Shown here piece after piece: positions 18,158-25,985 of a stretch of 64,000 bases of DNA. The DNA lies in NCBI GenBank assembly GCA_964276095.1, contig CAXYDR010000002.1, forward strand, positions 124,001-188,000. Direction: 5' to 3'. The position numbers were made by a program, and so were the translations under genes. Source of the DNA: GCA-2733415 sp964276095. GTDB lineage: Bacteria > Bacteroidota > Bacteroidia > Flavobacteriales > Flavobacteriaceae. Every line of letters starts with the position of its first letter. Position 1 is the first letter of the stretch. The notes beneath the pieces were generated by a model that made no database searches, was not told the DNA's origin, and saw only the letters and a program-made list of their open reading frames with translations.

Positions 18158-18165
18158 TATTTTTG
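18158..18165 (+). promoter_or_regulatory. -7 element of purK
   Basis: TATTTTTG lies 30 bases upstream of ATG 18196. It overlaps a TTG at 18163 that would otherwise open the frame, which argues for 18196 as the true start. Confidence 0.6.
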
Positions 18166-18195
18166 TACACACAACACAATAACACAACATATAAG

Positions 18196-19353
18196 ATGAA
18201 GACATACTTTTCTTCAAATTTTAAATTAGGAATACTTGGTGGCGGTCAATTAGGACGTATGTTACTTAGAGAAACCAATAAGTTTGACATTCAAACTTAT
18301 GTGATTGATCCTTCAAAAGACGCTCCTTGTAAAGCGTATGCTAATCATTTTGAACAAGGTGATTTATTAGATTTTGATACCGTTTACAACTTTGGTAAAA
18401 ACGTAGATGTACTTACTTTTGAAATTGAAAGCGTTAACATTGAAGCTTTACAAAAGCTAGAGCAAGAAGGTGTTACCGTATATCCGTCGAGTAAAACATT
18501 AAACATTATCCAAAATAAAGCAACTCAAAAATTGTTTTATACTGATAATAATATTCCTACAGCACCTTTTACAAGATTTGCTTTTACATCCGAAATAAAC
18601 GATGCAATTACAAACGGAGGTATAAAACTACCTTCTGTATGGAAAGCAGCTCAATTTGGGTATGATGGAAATGGTGTGAAAGTAATACGAAAAATTGAAG
18701 ATTTGGTTGGTTTACCAAATGTAGAATGTATTACTGAAGAAATGGTTCCATTTAAAAATGAACTAGCAGTAATTGTTACAAGGAACCCATCTGGAGAAAT
18801 AAGAAGTTATCCTGTAGTAGAAATGGAATTTCACCCAGAAGCAAATCAAGTAGAATATGTTATTTGTCCTGCAAGAATTTCTGACGAAGTAGCGCAAAAG
18901 GCAATTGATATTGCTTTGAAAGTTTCTGAAAAAATAAATCATGTTGGCCTATTAGCCGTTGAATTATTTCAAACTCAAGAAGATGAAATATTAGTAAACG
19001 AAGTTGCGCCAAGACCTCACAATTCTGGACATCAAACAATTGAAGCATCATATACCTCACAGTTTGAGCAACACATTCGAGCTATTTTAGACTTACCATT
19101 AGGAAATCCCGATAGTAAAACGGGAGGGATTATGGTAAACTTAGTAGGAGCTGAAGGTTATTCAGGAGATGTAGTATACGAAAACATGAATACTATTTTA
19201 GGAATGGATGGTGTTACACCACATATTTACGGAAAGAAACAAACTAGACCATTCAGAAAAATGGGACACGTTACTATTGTTAACGAAGATATTTCCGTTG
19301 CAAGAGAAATTGCACAAAAAGTAAAAGAAACAATTAAAGTTATTAGTAACTAA
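18196..19353 (+). CDS. purK: 5-(carboxyamino)imidazole ribonucleotide synthase PurK
   Basis: An ATP-grasp enzyme of 385 residues that makes N5-CAIR from AIR, bicarbonate and ATP in de novo purine synthesis. The N-terminus has KLGILGGGQLGRMLL. The ATP-grasp core includes KAAQFGYDGNGVKV, ELAVIVTRNPSGE and the metal-binding NEVAPRPHNSGHQTIEA. The ATG at 18196 is chosen because the upstream TTG lies inside the -7 element. It is followed 14 bases later by purE, so the two form an operon that carries out two consecutive steps. It is divergent from the salvage/adenylate kinase fusion. Confidence 0.97.
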   Translation: MKTYFSSNFKLGILGGGQLGRMLLRETNKFDIQTYVIDPSKDAPCKAYANHFEQGDLLDFDTVYNFGKNVDVLTFEIESVNIEALQKLEQEGVTVYPSSKTLNIIQNKATQKLFYTDNNIPTAPFTRFAFTSEINDAITNGGIKLPSVWKAAQFGYDGNGVKVIRKIEDLVGLPNVECITEEMVPFKNELAVIVTRNPSGEIRSYPVVEMEFHPEANQVEYVICPARISDEVAQKAIDIALKVSEKINHVGLLAVELFQTQEDEILVNEVAPRPHNSGHQTIEASYTSQFEQHIRAILDLPLGNPDSKTGGIMVNLVGAEGYSGDVVYENMNTILGMDGVTPHIYGKKQTRPFRKMGHVTIVNEDISVAREIAQKVKETIKVISN

Positions 19354-19367
19354 ATACAACGCAGCAC

Positions 19368-19862
19368 ATGCCACAAGTAGGAATTATAATGGGAAGCACA
19401 AGTGATCTTCCTATCATGCAACAAGCAATAGATATTTTAGCTGGTTTTGACATTGAAGTAGAAGTAGATATTGTTTCTGCTCATAGAACTCCAGAAAAAT
19501 TATTTGACTATAGTAAAAACGCACACATAAGAGGAATTAAAGTAATTATAGCAGGTGCCGGTGGAGCTGCACATTTACCAGGTATGGTAGCATCATTATC
19601 TCCATTGCCTGTGATTGGCGTTCCTGTAAAATCAAGAAATTCTATTGACGGATGGGATTCTGTACTATCAATATTACAAATGCCTGGAGGTGTTCCTGTA
19701 GCAACTGTTGCTTTAGATGGAGCTTTGAATGCAGGTATTTTAGCAGCTCAAATTATTGGAGCTTCTGACAAATGTGTTCTTGATAAGGTTCTCATTTACA
19801 AAGAAGGACTGAAACAGAAAGTACTAAAAGGTGCAGAAGAAGTAAAAAAAAATAGCCTATAA
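19368..19862 (+). CDS. purE: N5-carboxyaminoimidazole ribonucleotide mutase PurE
   Basis: A 164-residue class I PurE that converts N5-CAIR, the product of PurK, to CAIR. Motifs are GIIMGSTSDLPIM (phosphate binding), SAHRTPEKLF with the catalytic His, AGAGGAAHLPGMVA and GVPVKSR. The length is normal. It is the second gene of the purKE operon. The terminator hairpin begins inside the last codons of the gene. Confidence 0.97.
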   Translation: MPQVGIIMGSTSDLPIMQQAIDILAGFDIEVEVDIVSAHRTPEKLFDYSKNAHIRGIKVIIAGAGGAAHLPGMVASLSPLPVIGVPVKSRNSIDGWDSVLSILQMPGGVPVATVALDGALNAGILAAQIIGASDKCVLDKVLIYKEGLKQKVLKGAEEVKKNSL

Positions 19863-19870
19863 AGGCTATT
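19851..19870 (+). terminator. purE terminator
   Basis: 8-bp stem AATAGCCT/AGGCTATT with an ATAA loop, followed by TTT and A/T-rich sequence. The left arm overlaps the end of purE. The same stem is repeated at 20051-20070. Confidence 0.75.
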
Positions 19871-20050
19871 TTTGATAATAGAGAGTATTAATAATTGTTT
19901 TTTTGGGGTAAAAAACGACAACCATTACTCAAATTTAATATTATACTAGCTTTAACAACAGAAAAAAAGACAACTACAGAACAAGTATAGATGAATAACT
20001 CTTTACTATCGACGAGTAGTAATATTACATTAATAAATTTAGACAAAAAA

Positions 20051-20070
20051 AATAGCCCATGTAGGCTATT
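20051..20070 (+). terminator. second, near-identical terminator hairpin
   Basis: 7-bp stem AATAGCC/GGCTATT with loop CATGTA, followed by eight T. It copies the purE terminator stem 200 bases upstream, yet no plus-strand gene lies between the two. It could end an untranslated RNA or be a duplicated back-up terminator. Confidence 0.65.
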
Positions 20071-20078
20071 TTTTTTTA

Positions 20079-20108
20079 TACTTTTGTTTGGGTTGATTCT
20101 TAGTTTTG
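20079..20108 (+). promoter_or_regulatory. two -7-like elements upstream of the M3 peptidase
   Basis: TACTTTTG (20079-20086) and TAGTTTTG (20101-20108) both match TAnnTTTG perfectly. They sit after the second terminator and about 180-200 bases before the peptidase start. Either could be its promoter, giving a long leader. Confidence 0.4.
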
Positions 20109-20157
20109 GGATAAAAACCTAAATTCGATATTTTTTGAGATAAAAACCTTCTTTCGA
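20104..20157 (+). repeat. tandem pair of 25-bp repeats
   Basis: Two 25-base copies, at 20104-20128 and 20133-20157, share 21 of 25 bases (common core TAAAAACCT, ending TTCGA) with a 29-base period. A weaker related stretch, TTTTGGGGTAAAAAACGA, is at 19901-19918. They lie in the 423-base non-coding gap before the M3 peptidase. Confidence 0.6.
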
Positions 20158-20285
20158 CTTACTAATGTAAAATTCGTTATAATACTCATTAAAATATTGG
20201 CAATCAACCAGATAAGTTAACATTGTCGATAAAGTGTATTTTTTTATCGATAAAAAACAATATTAAATCATTTAACATACTGAAT

Positions 20286-22301
20286 ATGAACTTGTTATTA
20301 GATAAATTTGACATCACACCGTTTTCGAAAATTAAAAACGAAGACTTTCTACCTGCGTTCAAGAATGCAATTGAATTAGCAAAAGAAGAGATAAATACAA
20401 TCGTTGAAAATAATGAAACACCTACATTTAAAAATACTATTGAAGCATTAGATTATTCTGGTGAGCAATTAGATCGTGTTTCAAGTGTGTTTTTTAATTT
20501 AAACTCAGCTGAAACAAGTGATGAAATCCAAAAAATAGCGCAAGAGGTTTCGCCAATGCTTTCAGAATTTAGTAACGATGTTGCTTTAAATACTGAACTA
20601 TTTAAAAGGGTAAGCATTGTGTTTAATCAAAAACACTCAAATTTAACAGCAGAGCAACAAACTTTATTAGACAAAAAATATAAAGGTTTTTCCAGAAACG
20701 GAGCTAATCTTCCTGAAGATAAAAAAGTAATCCTTAGAGGTATTGATAAAGAGTTAGCAACACTAAAATTAACTTTTGGCGAAAACATACTAGCAGAAAC
20801 AAATGCTTATGAATTACACTTAACTAATTCTGATGATGTAAAAGGCCTACCAGAAGGAGCGTTAGAGGCTGCTGTACAGATAGCTCAACAAAAAGATAAA
20901 AAAGGATGGGTGTTTACTTTAGATTACCCGAGTTATATTCCTTTTATGAAGTATGCCGATTCTCGTGAGTTGCGTAAAAAAATGGCTTTAGCATTTGGAG
21001 CTAGAGGCTTTCAAAAAAATGACTTTAACAACGAAGAGATTGTCTTAAGAATAGTAAACTTACGTTTTCAACGTGCTCAGTTATTAGGTTATGATACCCA
21101 TGCACATTTTGTTTTAGAAGAACGTATGTCAGGTTCGCCTGAGAAAGTAACTTCTTTTTTAAATGATTTGTTAGAGAAAGCAAAACCAGTAGCAATAAAA
21201 GAATTTGCAGAGTTAGAAAATTTCGCAAAGGAATTAGATAATATTGGTCATTTAGAAAAATGGGATAGCGCTTATTATTCTGAAAAATTAAAGAACAAGT
21301 TATTCAACTTAGATGATGAAAAACTAAAACCATATTTTAAACTAGAGAATGTAATTGAAGGTGTATTTACAGTAGCCAAAAAATTATTCGGGCTAAACTT
21401 CAAGCAAGTTTCTACTATTGACACTTATCATGAAGATGTCAAAACATATGAAGTAACTGACAACAACAATAACGCTATTGCAGTTTTTTATGCAGATTTC
21501 CATCCTCGTAAAGGAAAACGAAATGGTGCTTGGATGACTTCTTTTAAAGGACAAAAAATTAAAAATGGTATAAATGACAGACCGCATATATCTAATGTAT
21601 GTAACTTCACAAAACCAACAGATACGAAGCCTTCATTATTAACTTTTAATGAAGTAACTACGTTATTTCATGAGTTTGGTCACGGTTTACACGGAATGTT
21701 AGCAAATACAACTTATCCAAGTTTATCAGGAACAAGTGTATATTGGGATTTCGTAGAATTGCCAAGTCAAATTTTAGAAAACTGGTGTTTTGAAAAAGAA
21801 TGTCTGGATTTATTTGCAACCCATTATGAAACTGGAGAAATTATTCCAATGGAGTTTGTAGAAAAAATAAAAGCTTCTGCAAATTTCCAGGAAGGAATGG
21901 CTACTATGCGCCAAATAAGTTTTGGCTTATTAGACATGTCATGGCACGGAGCTAATCCAACTAACATTACAGATGTAAAATCACAAGAAAAAAATGCTTT
22001 TAGTGATACTTCATTATTTCCTGATGTATCAGAAAACTGTATGAGTGTTGCATTTTCACATATTTTTCAAGGAGGATATTCTTCTGGGTATTATAGTTAC
22101 AAATGGGCAGAAGTATTAGATGCTGATGCTTTTGAAGCTTTTAAAGAAAACGGAATATTCAATTCTGAAACTGGAAAAGCATTTGCTGAACATATACTAA
22201 GTAAAGGAGGTACAGAACATCCTATGACTTTATACAAACGATTTAGAGGAGCGGAACCTAAACCCGAAGCGCTCTTAAAGCGAGCTGGTTTATTAAATTA
22301 A
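20286..22301 (+). CDS. M3 family metallopeptidase (peptidyl-dipeptidase Dcp/oligopeptidase A type)
   Basis: A 671-residue cytoplasmic zinc peptidase that degrades short peptides. The zinc site HEFGH is at residues 462-466 in TLFHEFGHGLHGML. The rest of the M3A signature is present: YWDFVELPSQILENW, and FQGGYSSGYYSYKWAEVLDADAF near the C-terminus. The start is ATG 20286, from which NLLLDKFDITPFSKIKNEDF matches the usual N-terminus; the TTG 63 bases upstream would add a non-conserved extension. It has no signal peptide. It is a single-gene unit with its own terminator. Confidence 0.95.
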   Translation: MNLLLDKFDITPFSKIKNEDFLPAFKNAIELAKEEINTIVENNETPTFKNTIEALDYSGEQLDRVSSVFFNLNSAETSDEIQKIAQEVSPMLSEFSNDVALNTELFKRVSIVFNQKHSNLTAEQQTLLDKKYKGFSRNGANLPEDKKVILRGIDKELATLKLTFGENILAETNAYELHLTNSDDVKGLPEGALEAAVQIAQQKDKKGWVFTLDYPSYIPFMKYADSRELRKKMALAFGARGFQKNDFNNEEIVLRIVNLRFQRAQLLGYDTHAHFVLEERMSGSPEKVTSFLNDLLEKAKPVAIKEFAELENFAKELDNIGHLEKWDSAYYSEKLKNKLFNLDDEKLKPYFKLENVIEGVFTVAKKLFGLNFKQVSTIDTYHEDVKTYEVTDNNNNAIAVFYADFHPRKGKRNGAWMTSFKGQKIKNGINDRPHISNVCNFTKPTDTKPSLLTFNEVTTLFHEFGHGLHGMLANTTYPSLSGTSVYWDFVELPSQILENWCFEKECLDLFATHYETGEIIPMEFVEKIKASANFQEGMATMRQISFGLLDMSWHGANPTNITDVKSQEKNAFSDTSLFPDVSENCMSVAFSHIFQGGYSSGYYSYKWAEVLDADAFEAFKENGIFNSETGKAFAEHILSKGGTEHPMTLYKRFRGAEPKPEALLKRAGLLN

Positions 22302-22311
22302 TAACACCTAA

Positions 22312-22331
22312 GTCCTTTCAAATGAAAGGGC
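22312..22331 (+). terminator. terminator of the M3 peptidase gene
   Basis: 8-bp stem GTCCTTTC/GAAAGGGC (one G-U pair) with an AAAT loop, followed by eight T. Confidence 0.85.
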
Positions 22332-22359
22332 TTTTTTTTGGACTCTTCCTAATTCCGAA

Positions 22360-22389
22360 TTAAACTTTCAATAATTACTGAAAGTTTAA
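22360..22389. promoter_or_regulatory. operator-like inverted repeat, site 1
   Basis: Perfect 11-bp arms TTAAACTTTCA (22360-22370) and TGAAAGTTTAA (22379-22389) with spacer ATAATTAC. It ends 12 bases before the -7 element TATCTTTG, so it covers the -33 region of the GbsR-type regulator gene. This fits an autoregulatory operator. A second site with the same geometry occurs at 23011-23030. Confidence 0.65.
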
Positions 22390-22401
22390 TAATTATATAT
22401 A

Positions 22402-22409
22402 TATCTTTG
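22402..22409 (+). promoter_or_regulatory. -7 element of the GbsR/MarR operon
   Basis: TATCTTTG, 21 bases upstream of ATG 22431. Confidence 0.6.
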
Positions 22410-22430
22410 TACTAATATTATAATACACTT

Positions 22431-22934
22431 ATGGAATACCAAGCAGCAAAAGACAAATTTATAAACACCTGGGGAAGCCTTGGGACACTTTGGGGAATAA
22501 ATAAAGCTATGGCTCAAATTCATGCTTTACTATTTATTTCTCCTGAACCTTTATCCATGGAAGATGTAATGGAAGAGTTACATATTTCAAGGGGAAACAC
22601 AAGTATGAATTTACGTCAGCTTATTGAATGGGGTATCGTTTATAAAACCTCAATTGCAGGAGAACGAAAAGAATACTTTTCTTCTGAGAAAGATGTTCAA
22701 GAACTTGGGCGAATCATTGCAAAAGAACGCAGTAGACGTGAAATACGACCAACATTAAAAATACTAAAAGAAGTATGTAGTATAAAGGATGATGGTACTG
22801 CTAATACACAAGAACTGATTAAGAAAACAAAAGAGCTATATGAGTTAGCAGATACGGCTGATACTATGATGAATAAAATTGTAAATCAAGAACAAAATTG
22901 GTTAACTAAAACATTGGTTAAACTTATAAAATGA
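22431..22934 (+). CDS. GbsR/MarR family transcriptional regulator
   Basis: A 167-residue winged-helix DNA-binding protein. The N-terminus (FINTWGSLGTLWGINKAMAQIHALLF) is typical of the GbsR branch. The helix-turn-helix is at about residues 40-70 (LSMEDVMEELHISRGNTSMNLRQLIEWGIV) and the wing at about 72-88. The C-terminal helices give dimerisation. The promoter contains a perfect 11-bp inverted repeat, and the same half-site repeats before the next gene, so it probably represses its own operon in response to an unknown ligand. Its stop overlaps an ATG at 22931. Confidence 0.93.
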   Translation: MEYQAAKDKFINTWGSLGTLWGINKAMAQIHALLFISPEPLSMEDVMEELHISRGNTSMNLRQLIEWGIVYKTSIAGERKEYFSSEKDVQELGRIIAKERSRREIRPTLKILKEVCSIKDDGTANTQELIKKTKELYELADTADTMMNKIVNQEQNWLTKTLVKLIK

Positions 22935-22946
22935 CACACTGTGTCA
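22932..22946. promoter_or_regulatory. perfect 15-bp palindrome at the regulator's stop codon
   Basis: TGACACA-C-TGTGTCA includes the TGA stop of the regulator. It might be a protein-binding site or a small hairpin that affects coupling to the next gene. It has no T-run. The role is unknown. Confidence 0.3.
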
Positions 22947-23010
22947 ATCTTCAGTATAGCTTCGAATTAAACCATAAAGGACGTAAAACTCCTTTTATTT
23001 TTCAATACAT

Positions 23011-23030
23011 CTTTCACAAATTACTGAAAG
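23011..23030. promoter_or_regulatory. operator-like inverted repeat, site 2
   Basis: CTTTCA (23011-23016), spacer CAAATTAC, TGAAAG (23025-23030). Arms, spacer length (8) and most of the spacer match site 1 at 22360-22389; AATTACTGAAAGTTT is shared in full. It lies 18 bases before ATG 23048 of the DCC gene. Confidence 0.6.
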
Positions 23031-23047
23031 TTTTAAAAGATCAGAAC

Positions 23048-23863
23048 ATGAGTACATTAAATAACCATTCATTAATATACGATACAGATTGTCCACTTTG
23101 TGTAGGATATACAAATGCTTTCACAAAATATAATTTACTTGATGAAAAAGGAAAAAAACCGTTTTCAAAACTGACTGAAAAAGACAAGGAAATTATTGAT
23201 ATACATAAAGCTTCAAATGAAATAGCTTTAATAAATACAAAAACAAACGAAGTAATATATGGCATAGATTCATTATTAACTATTTTAGGAAACTCATTTC
23301 CTATTATATCAATAATAGGAAATTTAAAACCTATAAATTATATTTTACAAAAATGTTATAAGTTCATTTCTTACAATAGAAAAGTAATTATTACTGTAAA
23401 ACAAACAAAACATTCATGCACACCTGACTTTAGTATTAAATATAGATGGACATATATTATATTTTGCTCATTAATTTCGTCATTGATCCTTAATCAATAT
23501 TCAAATTTACTTACAAGTTTTATAACAGAAAGTTCATTTATTAGAGAATTAATAATGTGTTCAGGGCAAATTCTCTTTCAAGGAATTGTTATGTATTCAC
23601 TAGTTAAAAAAGGGTATCTAAATTACTTAGGGAATATGATTTCAATATCTTTTTTGGGATCATTAGCTTTAATTCCAATCCTAATCATAAATCATTTTTT
23701 TCAAATATCCGAATTACACAATATTGTCTATTTTGGTTTTGTTGTTTGTTTAATGATTCTAGAACACAGACGAAGAGTATCATTTTTAACCCTCCCTATA
23801 TATCTAACCTTTACATGGATATTATATCGAGTATTATGGATTCCAATTTTATTAATACATTAA
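23048..23863 (+). CDS. DCC-type thiol-disulfide oxidoreductase domain membrane protein
   Basis: 271 residues from ATG 23048, where STLNNHSLIYDTDCPLCVGY begins. The D-x-D-C-P-L-C motif is the signature of the DCC (DUF393) thioredoxin-like family. The C-terminal half has about four or five membrane helices. An in-frame ATG at 22931 overlaps the regulator's stop and would add 39 residues, but these do not resemble the family and would cover the second operator-like repeat. I therefore prefer 23048, with moderate confidence. It lies between the regulator and the epimerase gene (6-base gap), so it is part of the same operon. The likely role is thiol redox chemistry at the membrane; the substrate is unknown. 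Confidence 0.8.
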   Translation: MSTLNNHSLIYDTDCPLCVGYTNAFTKYNLLDEKGKKPFSKLTEKDKEIIDIHKASNEIALINTKTNEVIYGIDSLLTILGNSFPIISIIGNLKPINYILQKCYKFISYNRKVIITVKQTKHSCTPDFSIKYRWTYIIFCSLISSLILNQYSNLLTSFITESSFIRELIMCSGQILFQGIVMYSLVKKGYLNYLGNMISISFLGSLALIPILIINHFFQISELHNIVYFGFVVCLMILEHRRRVSFLTLPIYLTFTWILYRVLWIPILLIH

Positions 23864-23869
23864 ATCATT

Positions 23870-24787
23870 ATGAAAAAGAAAATAATCATAGCAGCAGGAA
23901 CTGGGTTTTTAGGTAAAGTATTAGAAAATCATTTAACTAAAAATGGATACGCAGTTACTATTCTATCAAGAAGTCCTGAAAAAGCCAATCATGTATTATG
24001 GAATGCTAAGGAATTAGGTACTTGGCGAAATGAATTTGAAGATGCATATGCCGTTATAAACCTTACAGGAAAATCAGTTGACTGCCGATACAACCAGGAA
24101 AATAAAGATGTAATTTATTCATCAAGAATTGATTCTACCAACGTCATTGGGGAAGCTATACAACTATGTAAACAAGCTCCGAAAGTTTGGATAAATTCAT
24201 CTACTGCAACAATATATCAATACTCATTAAAAAAAGAAATGTCTGAAGAAGATGGAGATATTGGAGATGATTTTTCTATGAATATTGCAAAATCATGGGA
24301 AAAGGCATTTTACAATCATAATCTTCCTAACACAAGACAAATAGCAATTAGAACATCTATTGTTCTTGGTAAAAATGGTGGAGCTTTAATCCCATTAAAA
24401 AGCATTACTAAGTTAGGTTTAGGAGGAAAACAAGGAAGTGGAAATCAAAAGGTAAGTTTTATTCACGAGCATGATTTTGCTAGAGCAATAGCCTTTTTAT
24501 TAGAGAATGAAATGATTAATGGCAATGTGAATGTTACAGCTCCTAATCCAAGTAACAACAAAACATTAATGAGTATTATCCGAAAGGAGTTAAAAATACC
24601 CTTTGGTATACCTCAACCAAAATGGATGCTAGAAATTGGCACATTCTTTTTGAGAACTGAAACTGAATTAGTTTTAAAAAGTAGAAATGTAATCCCCAAA
24701 CGGTTACTTAATAATGGTTTCAAATTTAAATACGAGACCATTAATGAAACACTGAATAACTTAATTTCAAATAACTACCAAAAATGA
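23870..24787 (+). CDS. TIGR01777 family epimerase/oxidoreductase (YfcH-like)
   Basis: A 305-residue Rossmann-fold protein of the extended short-chain dehydrogenase class. The nucleotide-binding motif is AAGTGFLGKVLENHL at the N-terminus. ILSRSPEK, VINLTGKSVDCRYN and the C-terminal DUF1731-like tail (IPFGIPQPKWMLEIG, VIPKRLLNNGFKFKY) are family signatures. The substrate is not known for any close member. Its stop overlaps the next gene's start by ATGA. Association with an SRPBCC protein and a DCC protein recurs in bacteria, often in stress or light-induced clusters (family knowledge, applied by inference). Confidence 0.92.
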   Translation: MKKKIIIAAGTGFLGKVLENHLTKNGYAVTILSRSPEKANHVLWNAKELGTWRNEFEDAYAVINLTGKSVDCRYNQENKDVIYSSRIDSTNVIGEAIQLCKQAPKVWINSSTATIYQYSLKKEMSEEDGDIGDDFSMNIAKSWEKAFYNHNLPNTRQIAIRTSIVLGKNGGALIPLKSITKLGLGGKQGSGNQKVSFIHEHDFARAIAFLLENEMINGNVNVTAPNPSNNKTLMSIIRKELKIPFGIPQPKWMLEIGTFFLRTETELVLKSRNVIPKRLLNNGFKFKYETINETLNNLISNNYQK

Positions 24788-25233
24788 CAACAATCAATCT
24801 CAGTATACAAATAAAAGCTCCTATAAAAACTGTATTTGATTTATCACGAAATATCGATGTACACATGCAAAGCATGGGTTACACCCAAGAAAAGGCCATT
24901 GCAGGAGTAACTTCTGGTTTAATAAATAATAATGAAACAGTTACATGGGAAGGTAAACATTTCGGATTACGCATACAACATCAAAGCATCATCACGACCA
25001 TGGATTCTCCTACTTACTTTGTTGATGAAATGAAAAAAGGGCATTTTAAATGGTTAAAACACGAGCATATTTTTAAACATGAAAACGGGGTTACGAATAT
25101 GATTGACAAATTTTGTTATCAAACTCCTTATGGTATTTTTGGAAACTTCTTTGATTGGCTGTTACTTAAGAAACATCTTACCATCGTTCTTGAAAAAAGA
25201 AGTAGAAAAATAAAGCAGCTTGCAGAATTATAA
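24784..25233 (+). CDS. SRPBCC (START-like) ligand-binding protein
   Basis: A 149-residue single-domain protein. The N-terminus INLSIQIKAPIKTVFDLSRNIDVH is the usual entry to the START-like fold. Later segments TYFVDEMKKGHFKWLKHEHIF and GIFGNFFDWLLLKKHLTIVLEKRSRKIKQL match SRPBCC proteins that accompany TIGR01777 oxidoreductases. It probably holds a hydrophobic ligand or presents it to the preceding enzyme. It is the last gene of the operon. No clear terminator follows in the 137-base gap. Confidence 0.88.
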   Translation: MTTINLSIQIKAPIKTVFDLSRNIDVHMQSMGYTQEKAIAGVTSGLINNNETVTWEGKHFGLRIQHQSIITTMDSPTYFVDEMKKGHFKWLKHEHIFKHENGVTNMIDKFCYQTPYGIFGNFFDWLLLKKHLTIVLEKRSRKIKQLAEL

Positions 25234-25343
25234 AATTGATTCTTATGTCCTATTTTCATAAAAGTTTAATTTAGACTTATTAAGAGACATAAGAGTTCGG
25301 AATCTGTTATAAAAATAAAAAATAAATTTGAGAATTTTTTCCG

Positions 25344-25351
25344 TACATTTG
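25344..25351 (+). promoter_or_regulatory. -7 element of the second ECF sigma operon
   Basis: TACATTTG, 19 bases upstream of ATG 25371. Confidence 0.55.
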
Positions 25352-25370
25352 ATTCAATTAAAAGCCAATA

Positions 25371-25925
25371 ATGCCGAAACATCAATTAGACCCAAATAAG
25401 TGGATTGACAGTTATGCTGATTATCTTTTTAATTACACCATCACACGTGTAAGCAATAGAGATATTGCTGAAGATTTAGTTCAGGAAACTTTTTTTTCAG
25501 GATTAAAATCTGCAGTAAACTTTAAAGGAGAAGCCTCTGAAAGAACTTGGTTAGTTTCTATTTTAAAACGTAAAATAATTGATCATTATCGTAAGATAAA
25601 TTCAAACAAAGGAAAAGCTGAAGTTCGTATCAACTATAATGAAGGAGAGTCTGAAGGAGATTGGCTTGAAGAACGTGTGGCAGATCCTTTTGATAAAAAT
25701 GCAGAAAGCACTCTTGAAAATGAAGAGTTAGGATTGGCTATTCACAATTGCCTAGAAAAATTACCACAAAGACAAGCTGAAATATTTAAAATGAAAACTA
25801 TTCAAAACTTTGATACTGAAGCTATTTGTAATGAGTTTCATATTTCTGCGTCTAATCTTTGGGTTATCATCCATAGAGCAAGGACAGCTTTAGCTGGTTG
25901 TTTAGATGATACCTGGTTTAAATAG
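25371..25925 (+). CDS. ECF-type RNA polymerase sigma factor
   Basis: A 184-residue sigma factor. Region 2 (about 12-70) has YLFNYTITRVSNRDIAEDLVQETFFSGL and IIDHYRK. Region 4 (about 125-178) has LPQRQAEIFKMKTIQNFDTEAICNEFHISASNLWVIIHRART. The SASNLWV recognition-helix variant is characteristic of ECF factors that travel with short zinc-finger anti-sigma proteins in this phylum. Such a gene follows directly, in degenerate form. It has its own -7 element. Confidence 0.94.
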   Translation: MPKHQLDPNKWIDSYADYLFNYTITRVSNRDIAEDLVQETFFSGLKSAVNFKGEASERTWLVSILKRKIIDHYRKINSNKGKAEVRINYNEGESEGDWLEERVADPFDKNAESTLENEELGLAIHNCLEKLPQRQAEIFKMKTIQNFDTEAICNEFHISASNLWVIIHRARTALAGCLDDTWFK

Positions 25926-25946
25926 CAAAATTAAAACGCATTTACT

Positions 25947-25985
25947 ATGAGAAAATTAACAAATCAAACACATTGGTGGGAATGA
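25947..25985 (+). CDS. 12-residue leader ORF coupled to the anti-sigma-like gene
   Basis: Reads ATG to TGA as MRKLTNQTHWWE. Its TGA (25983-25985) overlaps the ATG (25982-25984) of the following gene in an ATGA junction. The THWWE end resembles STWWE inside the next protein. It may be a real translated leader that couples or regulates the downstream gene, or the remnant of a shifted start. No experimental support is visible. Confidence 0.35.
   Translation: MRKLTNQTHWWE

Noticed and set aside
18163..18195. TTG start of purK at 18163
   Set aside because: The TTG lies inside the -7 element, and the normal family N-terminus begins at ATG 18196.
19991..20122. Short plus-strand frame between the twin terminators and the repeats
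   Set aside because: It runs straight through the second terminator hairpin and has low-complexity composition, so it is probably not coding.
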